Shown here: one piece after another, positions 7,459 through 13,277 of the stretch | Numbering within the stretch: the stretch's first letter is position 1 | How the letters are laid out: each line of letters opens with the position of its first letter | Source of the DNA: a virus | DNA length: 34,507 nucleotides | Virus record (IMG/VR): IMGVR_UViG_3300018418_000057 | Span: 1 to 34,507 of that record | Strand: one strand, 5' to 3' | Made by a program: the position numbers and the translations under genes | Notes under the pieces: generated by a model | The model's input: only the letters and a program-made list of their open reading frames with translations | The model's database searches: none | What the model was told of the DNA's origin: nothing

Positions 7459-7472
7459 ACAAAACTAAGCAA
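7459..7472 (-). promoter_or_regulatory. Candidate early/middle promoter of DNA ligase
   Basis: Minus strand TTGCTTAGTTTTGT, identical over 14 bases to the box before the Fpg-like gene, with TAGTTTTG fitting the Bacteroidota TAnnTTTG -7 element. It lies between the sugar-kinase terminator and the ligase ATG (about 16 bases away), the place expected for a new promoter. Confidence 0.55.
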
Positions 7473-7485
7473 TAAGAACGCAAAT

Positions 7486-7513
7486 AAAAAAAGAATCCAC
7501 AGCAAAGTGGATT
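7486..7513 (-). terminator. Intrinsic terminator after the HldE-like kinase
   Basis: Minus strand AATCCAC (7513-7507), loop of 6 bases, GTGGATT (7500-7494), then C and seven T's. A perfect 7-bp stem with T-tract 28 bases after the kinase stop codon. Confidence 0.8.
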
Positions 7514-7541
7514 TAATTAGCTAAAAAATTGAGACGGATTA

Positions 7542-8312
7542 TTATATCCTAAACGAAGAATCTGGTACTGCTACCCCCTTTTTATTTACCACATTTGCAC
7601 AAGCGCTATTAGCAAATTCAATAGATTCACCAGTATTACCAGTAGATAAGTACTTCAGCGAAAAGGCAGATATAAAAGTATCTCCAGCACCACTTACATC
7701 GATGGTATCCTGTGGATTTGAACTTGGGTAGATCTCTCCGTTAAACATAGCACCATTGGAACCTAGGGTTATTATAAACTTCTCTGGGTACTTATCCGCC
7801 AGGTCCTTGTTGTTTTCATATTCTATCTCATTCAGTTTAACGAATGTTATTTCCTGTATAAGATCTTCAGACAATTTCTTCTTACTATCCATAAGAACCA
7901 AGCTGCCCTGATTAGCTATTTGCTCTATATGAGATGTGGTAAGAAATCCCTTGTTATAGTCGCTGATTATTACCAGATCAGACTCGTTAATCGTACCTCT
8001 CTTTCTAGAAGACATAAAGGAAAAAGAATCCATTGGAAAACTTTCGCCCTCGTCAACCCGAACAATCATATGGTTACTCTTCTTCTCAACGAACCTAATT
8101 TTCTCTATCTTATTAGCCTGATGCCAATGAACAACCTCTATGTCATCACTTAAAGAATTCAGGTTATCCACGACGTTCCCCGCCATCCCATTATTTTCTA
8201 CAATTTCGATTGGGTTAAAAACAGGAACTGGAGCTTCTGGGCACATTCTACTTACCTCTCCGTAAACAAACCGATCTATACAGAGTTCACCTACTACTAA
8301 AACCTTTAACAT
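7542..8312 (-). CDS. PfkB-family sugar kinase, HldE/RfaE N-domain-like
   Basis: 256 aa. The N-terminus VLVVGELCIDRFVYGEVSR (4-22) and CPEAPVPVF match the start of D-beta-D-heptose-7-phosphate kinase (HldE/RfaE: VLVVGDvmlDrY..G...RisPEAPVPV), followed by a substrate loop NNGMAGNVVDNL (40-51; GG is NG here). Also seen: IISDYNKGFL (115-124), the KLNEIE nucleotide segment with Asn161 and Glu164, and the PfkB signature DVSGAGDTF (205-213) with catalytic Asp211. The family phosphorylates heptose-7-phosphate on the ADP-heptose path to lipopolysaccharide core. It is about 60 aa shorter than typical and lacks the nucleotidyl-transferase domain. Between portal and replication genes, it is an auxiliary metabolic gene; the actual sugar is uncertain. 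Confidence 0.8.
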   Translation of the reverse strand: MLKVLVVGELCIDRFVYGEVSRMCPEAPVPVFNPIEIVENNGMAGNVVDNLNSLSDDIEVVHWHQANKIEKIRFVEKKSNHMIVRVDEGESFPMDSFSFMSSRKRGTINESDLVIISDYNKGFLTTSHIEQIANQGSLVLMDSKKKLSEDLIQEITFVKLNEIEYENNKDLADKYPEKFIITLGSNGAMFNGEIYPSSNPQDTIDVSGAGDTFISAFSLKYLSTGNTGESIEFANSACANVVNKKGVAVPDSSFRI

Positions 8313-8339
8313 AAAAATTGATTTAAGAACCTTACTTAT

Positions 8340-9935
8340 TTATAGTGTGAAACTATCTGAAGATTCCTCCTCACCTCCAGCTTCCTTAGCCTTTTCCTCG
8401 GCCTTTTTCTGCTCCATCTCCTTATACTTCTCGTTTTTCTTATACTCGTCCATCGTAAGTCCAAGATACCTCTTTATTAGGAAATTCTTATCAAAATAAG
8501 GTTCTTCCTCTTCACCAATCTTCTGCTTCATCTCACCAAGATCATTTACAAACTGTGCTCTCTTAGTATAATTCTGAAGCTGTATAAATTCTTCAAAAAG
8601 ATTCTCCCTAACATAAGTTAGGCCTAAATTTGATTTAAAAGATCTGTCCTTAGATAATTCAGGAAAATCAAGACACATTTGTATATACAAGGGTTTCACC
8701 AATATTTCTTGGAAAATAGATCTGAGCCTTGTTAGGAATTTCTCAAATCTAATCTCATCCCTTTCCAATTGGTCGATGCTAATTTGATAATTAGCAGGAG
8801 TTCCGTTTCTGAAAGCAAACCTTGCATATGGTATCTTTGAATCCTGTTTAAGCTTATTGTAGAAATAAATTACGTTATCCATTACATTGAAATCAGGACC
8901 ATTAGGATCTAATGTTTCAATTTGGGGAGATTGCCCATCTTTTTCCGGAAATAAGTAGTTCTTATAGAATTGAACCTTCGGTCTACCATTTACAGTGAGT
9001 TCACCCGAAGAATCGTTTATTTCCATTTCTTCCTTGTAAATAGACATAAGCTGTCCCAATGTCTGCATTGCCTTTTGTTGAGATTGGGAACCCACAGGAA
9101 TTACAAATTTTAGTCTGTATGATGCATTCATAACATTCCATATAACCCTGGTGTTTTCCATGATTCTTAGAATATTATAGGATCTAATTAAACGTTCTAC
9201 ATAGCTTACCCTAGATATAGTATTACCCTTTGCGTAAGAAATATAGATAACCTGCTCGCTTTTAAGATTTCTGGTCATCTTGCTATCACCAGGATACTGA
9301 ATCCATATTTGTTGATACTCACCATTTGGTTGAGGTTGTGTAGCAGGTTGCAATGAAGTAGGGTCTAGCTCTTTAAAACCAACTATTTTTTTACCGTCGG
9401 TGGAATATACGATTTCAAAAGCAAGAAATCCATCTATAAGAAATTGCTTAAAATATTGCCAAGCTAGTATTCCCTGTTGAAAACCAAAAAGCATATACAT
9501 GTTTCTATAGTTTTCGTCTAGTTTATCTATAATATTAGGCTTTAGGTCTATATTAGAAAGAGATGGATACCCAATAAAATTCTTGTCATCATAATTTATA
9601 GCATCGTCTGTAAGTGTATCTAAGATAAAATCAATTTCGCCGTTAAGGGAAAATTTCCTAAGGAAGTCTCTTTTGCCTAAATAGTCCTTATCGAAATATG
9701 CTATATACTTTCTTACCTTAGTATCTTGATAACCAAGAGTCCAATAAAAAGCATTATTCTCAGTGAATCCTGTACCTTGCTCATTAAAGAAATTAGATTC
9801 TGTAGCACCAATAGCTTGGGAGTTACGAATAACCATGTCTTCGTACTCCATACCAAATCTCCCCACCTTGGATAAATTCTTATAAAGATTCCCAAGGAAA
9901 GATCTTTCTGCTACGTAATCTAAAAATCCTGCCAT
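8340..9935 (-). CDS. 20: Portal protein, second tandem copy (gp20-like)
   Basis: 531 aa (T4 gp20 is 524). It aligns along nearly its whole length with the 536-aa protein encoded just upstream: GMEYEDMVIRNSQAIG, GKRDFLRKF, AWQYFKQFLIDGFLAFEIVY, GFKELD, KGNTISRVSYVERLIR, WNVMNAS, GELTVNGRPKVQFYKNYL, RFEKFLTRLRSIFQEILVKPLYIQMC each have a clear counterpart, roughly half the residues being identical. These segments are typical of T4-type portals (clip, stem and wing). The C-terminal tail is Lys/Glu-rich coiled coil. Its ATG follows the first portal stop after 10 bases, so both are co-translated. Whether the two copies form a mixed dodecamer or serve different structures is unknown. Confidence 0.85.
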   Translation of the reverse strand: MAGFLDYVAERSFLGNLYKNLSKVGRFGMEYEDMVIRNSQAIGATESNFFNEQGTGFTENNAFYWTLGYQDTKVRKYIAYFDKDYLGKRDFLRKFSLNGEIDFILDTLTDDAINYDDKNFIGYPSLSNIDLKPNIIDKLDENYRNMYMLFGFQQGILAWQYFKQFLIDGFLAFEIVYSTDGKKIVGFKELDPTSLQPATQPQPNGEYQQIWIQYPGDSKMTRNLKSEQVIYISYAKGNTISRVSYVERLIRSYNILRIMENTRVIWNVMNASYRLKFVIPVGSQSQQKAMQTLGQLMSIYKEEMEINDSSGELTVNGRPKVQFYKNYLFPEKDGQSPQIETLDPNGPDFNVMDNVIYFYNKLKQDSKIPYARFAFRNGTPANYQISIDQLERDEIRFEKFLTRLRSIFQEILVKPLYIQMCLDFPELSKDRSFKSNLGLTYVRENLFEEFIQLQNYTKRAQFVNDLGEMKQKIGEEEEPYFDKNFLIKRYLGLTMDEYKKNEKYKEMEQKKAEEKAKEAGGEEESSDSFTL

Positions 9936-9945
9936 CCTTTATTAC

Positions 9946-11556
9946 TTATTCTTGAGGAGGGGCTTCCTCCGTTGATTCCTCTGCGGGTTCCTGTGCTTCA
10001 TCTTCATCCTTTTCTTCTTCAGCCTTTTTAGCTTCTTCTTCCTTCCTTTTTTGAATCGCCTCCTTATTACCTTTAATATCATCAGCATTCATACCCAGAT
10101 GGGATTCAATTAAATAAGCTAAAGAGAAGAAGGGCTCACCAGAGTCGTCGGTTAAAGTGTACATGCCATCTATTTGCTCCTTCTTTTTAAGCATGGTTTC
10201 TATCTCCTGGTTTATCCTAAACGGATTATCAGAAACAAATTCCAAGCCCAACTGACTCTTGAACAAATAATCCTTCTCCAGCTCGGGGAAGTCTTTACAC
10301 ATCTGTATCCAAAGTGGCTTAACAAGGACATCTTGGAAAATAGATCTAAGCCTAGTAATAAACTTGGCAAATCTTATTTCTTCCTTATCAAGTCCTTCAG
10401 CGCCATTTGAATAATTTCCAATCGATCCGCCGTCAGGACCCTGGAATCTAGAAAAAGGAACCTTCGATTCTTGAACCAGCTTGTCATAAAAGTAAGCAAG
10501 CGGTTGAGGGTCGTTAAGGTTTGGTCCAGCATTATTTATAGGCTCTATAGTTGGAGTACCATTTACACCAGAAGGCATAAGGTAATTTTTGTAGAACTGT
10601 ATTTTAGGTCTACCATCTACAGTTAATTCCCCGCTCTCATCATTAAACCTAATATCTTCTTTGTAGATACTCATCAATTCACCTAAGGTCTGCATTGACT
10701 TTTGAGGTGACCTCGATCCAATTGGTACCGTCATCTTCATTCTAAAAGATGCGTTCATTACAGACCAAATAACCCTGGTGTATTCTATAATTCTTAGAAT
10801 GTTGTAAGGCCTAATAAGTCTTTCAACATAACTAACCCGAGAAACTGTATTACCTTTGGCAAAAGAAATATAAATAACCTGAGAATCATAGAGCATCCTT
10901 CTCTTGTTAATATCATTAGGATACTGATACCAAACATTTAGATATGTTCCGTCTGGCTGTTTTTCAACAGAAGGCATTAGAGTTGTAGCATCTAATTCCT
11001 TAAATCCTATTATCTCCTTACCCTTGTCATTATATACAATCTCAAAGGCAAGGAATCCATCAACCATCAATTGCCTGAAGTATTGCCAAGCACTTATATC
11101 ATCAGTAAAGCCGAACATGTCGTACAGCTTTTTAAAGTTTTCGTCGATTCTATCCTTTACTTTGTCCTTTACGTCAGTTAAGTTTAGGAATGCAGGATGT
11201 GCGAAGAAGTTTTGGGGATCGAAAGTTATAGCTTCATCACAAACGGTATCCAGGATGTACTCAATTTCAGGATTTAAAGCAAACTTTCTTAGATAATCCC
11301 TTTTACCAGCATAATCTTTATCATAATAACTAATAAACTGCCTGGTTGTAGTGTCTTGCCTTCCTAAAGAATAAAGCAAGCTTTCATCGTCAATAGCTTG
11401 CTTTTTCATGAACTCAGCTTCTATCGACCCGATAGCTTGCGAGTTCTTAATCACCATATCACCATATCTCATACCAAAGTTACTAAGAGACTTTACAGAC
11501 TCTCGTATTCTCTGGAATATTGGGCTTCCTTCTTGATTTTCGTTAAATCCGGCCAT
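9946..11556 (-). CDS. 20: Portal protein, first tandem copy (gp20-like)
   Basis: 536 aa. Portal hallmarks include GMRYGDMVIKNSQAIGS near 28-44, GKRDYLRKFALNPEIEYILD, DGFLAFEIVY, KGNTVSRVSYVERLIRPYNILRI, GELTVDGRPKIQFYKNYLMP and TRLRSIFQDVLVKPLWIQMCKDFPEL. The portal is the dodecameric ring at the capsid vertex through which the terminase pumps DNA and to which the neck attaches. The C-terminus ends in a very acidic Glu/Ala-rich coil ending PPQE. A GATATATAA box at 11619-11627, inside the end of the preceding gene, may drive the portal pair. No major capsid, scaffold or protease gene is recognisable next to it, unlike T4. Confidence 0.88.
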   Translation of the reverse strand: MAGFNENQEGSPIFQRIRESVKSLSNFGMRYGDMVIKNSQAIGSIEAEFMKKQAIDDESLLYSLGRQDTTTRQFISYYDKDYAGKRDYLRKFALNPEIEYILDTVCDEAITFDPQNFFAHPAFLNLTDVKDKVKDRIDENFKKLYDMFGFTDDISAWQYFRQLMVDGFLAFEIVYNDKGKEIIGFKELDATTLMPSVEKQPDGTYLNVWYQYPNDINKRRMLYDSQVIYISFAKGNTVSRVSYVERLIRPYNILRIIEYTRVIWSVMNASFRMKMTVPIGSRSPQKSMQTLGELMSIYKEDIRFNDESGELTVDGRPKIQFYKNYLMPSGVNGTPTIEPINNAGPNLNDPQPLAYFYDKLVQESKVPFSRFQGPDGGSIGNYSNGAEGLDKEEIRFAKFITRLRSIFQDVLVKPLWIQMCKDFPELEKDYLFKSQLGLEFVSDNPFRINQEIETMLKKKEQIDGMYTLTDDSGEPFFSLAYLIESHLGMNADDIKGNKEAIQKRKEEEAKKAEEEKDEDEAQEPAEESTEEAPPQE

Positions 11557-11590
11557 TTATAGTAATATGATCTAGTTTTTGTATTAGAGA

Positions 11591-12196
11591 CTAAGCATTT
11601 AATTTCGATCTATAATCATTATATATCCCACTGGTAGATTGACCCTCTATCCTAAAATCGGAAATATATGGGATTCTGACCCAATCCTCATAATCTACAA
11701 CGCTCACTTCTGCTATAAAATCCCTCTTAAAGCCCGTTAAAGATGTTTTCCACCCAGTCCCGCTTAGGAGCCTGTCAAAAGATTGAGTAATATTTCTTAC
11801 CGGAGCTTGAGAGGAGTAAGGAAGCTGGGAATTTTCCTTAAATAGGGGAAAGTACTGTTCCCATAATTTGAATAAAATGTTCCCTCTATAGTCGGGAGGA
11901 ATAACATTAAGATCTAGAGAAATCAGAATATCAGAACCGTTATGTCTTTCCTTCTTTACAAACATGAATATTGGAGACCTATCTATGAATGGATGTTTTT
12001 CAGAAACCATTGTCTTGGTTTTATATGAAGCTGAATAAATTTTCCCAGGTATAAAATTTCCATCAAATTTCATATTACCACCATCACCGCCTGGGCCATA
12101 CTTACCAAAAAAGTATCTGTTTGAATCGGTCGAAACCTGAGAGACCGAACTAGATCCATCCCTCAAATCCTTTATCTGCTCTTCAAAGGATTTCAC
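11591..12196 (-). CDS. Hypothetical virion-assembly protein
   Basis: 201 aa; the GTG start overlaps the TGA of the gp4-like gene (GTGA). Sequence features: acidic helix at the N-terminus, Gly-rich GKYGPGGDGGN near 32-42, then GKIYSASYKTKT, PFIDRSPIFMFVKK, DLNVIPPDYRGNILFKLWEQYFPLF, and a C-terminal VVDYEDWVRIPYISDFRIEG. The G-K-x-Y...Y..KT...P..D..P arrangement with DLNxIP recalls small proteins of T4-like phages placed beside gp4 that are thought to act on packaged DNA ends or the neck, but I cannot assign a family with confidence. Position between gp4-like and portal genes suggests late head completion or neck function. Confidence 0.55.
   Translation of the reverse strand: MKSFEEQIKDLRDGSSSVSQVSTDSNRYFFGKYGPGGDGGNMKFDGNFIPGKIYSASYKTKTMVSEKHPFIDRSPIFMFVKKERHNGSDILISLDLNVIPPDYRGNILFKLWEQYFPLFKENSQLPYSSQAPVRNITQSFDRLLSGTGWKTSLTGFKRDFIAEVSVVDYEDWVRIPYISDFRIEGQSTSGIYNDYRSKLNA
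11619..11627 (-). promoter_or_regulatory. Candidate late promoter box GATATATAA upstream of the portals
   Basis: Minus strand TGGGATATATAATGATT. It lies within the last codons of the 201-aa gene, about 63 bases before the first portal ATG. It matches the other GATATATA boxes but is the only one of the set inside a coding region, so it is less certain. Confidence 0.4.
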
Positions 12197-12678
12197 TTGC
12201 TCTTAAATAAAAAATTCTCATCAACCACGCCGAATTTATAGCCTCTAGCATCTGCCCATCTCTGAGCCGCTTTAAATTTTGCTTGGTTGGTAATCCATAT
12301 TTGCATCTTGTGATTATAAGACTTAAGCTTTTTGAGTGTGCTATTTCCCTCTAGAATCGGTCTCTTAAAGTGCTTTTCTGGCTTTACCTCTATTATCCAA
12401 TCCTGTGTTTGTCCATCATCTTTAAGGACCTGCATATAAAAATCCACATTATACTGATGCTCTTTCTTATCTAATGGATTGTAATAAGGAATTGATATAG
12501 GTTCAGAACTCCATTTAAGGATTTTTTCATTATTGTCACAATAGCGACAAAATCTAAATTCCCACGAGGATCTACATATTATGTTATGAACGTCGCCGAT
12601 ATATTTGTCTGGGTTTTGAGCTACATATAGTCCAGACTTATAATCCCCGTTGGGTTTTATTTTTTTTATATCCGGCAT
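12193..12678 (-). CDS. 4: Head completion nuclease (T4 gp4/gp50-like)
   Basis: 161 aa (T4 gp4 is 150). Strong family pattern: NPDKYIGDVHNIICRSSWEF (22-41; T4 has HPEKYKGDPTKIIYRSLWE), CDNNEKILKWSSEPISIPY (47-65), HQYNVDFYMQV (74-84) and WIIEVKPEKH (94-103). Glu40, Asp79, Glu97 and Lys99 give the E...D...ExK arrangement of T7-endonuclease-I-like nucleases. In T4, gp4 acts on full heads and is needed for joining head to tail. The gene sits directly after the gp55-like sigma gene and overlaps the next gene by 4 bases. Confidence 0.88.
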   Translation of the reverse strand: MPDIKKIKPNGDYKSGLYVAQNPDKYIGDVHNIICRSSWEFRFCRYCDNNEKILKWSSEPISIPYYNPLDKKEHQYNVDFYMQVLKDDGQTQDWIIEVKPEKHFKRPILEGNSTLKKLKSYNHKMQIWITNQAKFKAAQRWADARGYKFGVVDENFLFKSK

Positions 12679-12680
12679 TT

Positions 12681-13040
12681 CTACACATTATACGTATTGT
12701 CATCTCCGGTTATGTATGAAAAAGGAATAGTTTTTGGAGCTTTTGGTGGATGTATTTTTTTCCATCCTTTAGCAAAACCATTTTTAGCTATCTGTGTAAA
12801 GTATGCAAAGGGGTTATTAGATTTTTCTGGATTGAACCTATTCCAATATTTGCAAAGGTCCTCCATAGCAAAAGCCATACAGTCTGCTTTATCATCAGGA
12901 TCCCGGTAAGCCATCTTCTTAGATATACCTTGAACCATTAGGCCAAACATCTCTATAGTCTCAGGTGTGAGTTCACCTTTTTCCTTTGACTCCAATACTG
13001 CAGCCATCAGATCTTTATTCCTTACATAAGCCTTTGCCAT
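12681..13040 (-). CDS. 55: Late-transcription sigma factor (T4 gp55-like), short
   Basis: 119 aa. AYVRNKDLMAAVLESKEKGE, then IEMFGLMVQGISKKMAYRD, KADCMAFAMEDLCKYWNRFN and NPFAYFTQIAKNGFAKGWKK line up with T4 gp55 (YVNNKELLQAI..., [54 protein letters not shown]). This corresponds to sigma region 2, which reads the -10 element of late promoters. T4 gp55 (185 aa) continues to a C-terminal SLDFLF motif that binds the sliding clamp and couples late transcription to replication; the present protein ends at IPFSYITGDDNTYNV with no such motif. It probably reads the GATATATA boxes described here (inference). Confidence 0.8.
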   Translation of the reverse strand: MAKAYVRNKDLMAAVLESKEKGELTPETIEMFGLMVQGISKKMAYRDPDDKADCMAFAMEDLCKYWNRFNPEKSNNPFAYFTQIAKNGFAKGWKKIHPPKAPKTIPFSYITGDDNTYNV

Positions 13041-13091
13041 AACCTTTATACTTATATTATTTTTAGTTTAAACCTCGAGGTTAGTTTCGAC

Positions 13092-13277
13092 CTAAGCCTT
13101 ATCCTCTTCGGTACCATCTTCAGAAGAAATGAGCGTGTCCCCAGTAGGTTCCTTTCCATCTGGGGCGACGCTCATTTTATCTTCGATATTATCGACGAAA
13201 GGCTCTGGAGATTCAGATTGCTCCTCTCCCGTAGGAGCAAAAGACCAAACTTTACTAAGTATTTTTCTTAGTTTTTT
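13092..13277 (-). other. Candidate programmed -1 frameshift and 59-codon extension
   Basis: The repeat protein ends ..TCA AAA AAA AAC TAA. The heptamer A_AAA_AAC (13277-13271) is a canonical -1 slippery site in the correct phase, one codon before the stop. After a -1 slip the frame stays open for 59 codons to TAG at 13094-13092. The extension begins LRKILSKVWSFAPTGEE and contains KMSVAPDGKEPTGD, repeating the xAPxG motifs of the parent protein's C-terminal repeats. The -1 frame has a TGA five codons upstream and no useful start, so it is reachable only by slippage. GAGGAG lies 5 bases before the heptamer (SD-like stimulator), and a 6-bp hairpin ACTAAG/CTTAGT follows at once. A one-base homopolymer sequencing error (9 versus 10 A's) would give the same picture. 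Confidence 0.65.
13129..13175 (-). repeat. Long two-part inverted repeat in the frameshift extension
   Basis: Outer arms ATGAGCGT / ACGCTCAT (8 bp) and inner arms CCCCAG / CTGGGG (6 bp) separated by a 2x2 internal loop, with a 15-base apical loop. No T-tract follows, so it is not a standard terminator. A second hairpin (TTGCTCCT / AGGAGCAA, 8 bp, 7-base loop) lies at 13218-13240. These strong structures in an AT-rich region may act on frameshifting or mRNA stability. Confidence 0.5.

Noticed and set aside
9713-9895. Second minus-strand frame of 60 codons inside the portal gene
   Set aside because: It is a shadow of the conserved portal coding frame, with no motif or start context.
13071-13082. 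12-bp palindrome AACCTCGAGGTT overlapping GTTTAAAC-like sequence
   Set aside because: Too short to fold into a useful hairpin and no second copy seen; looked like paired cloning sites but the surrounding sequence is natural phage sequence with continuous operon structure.
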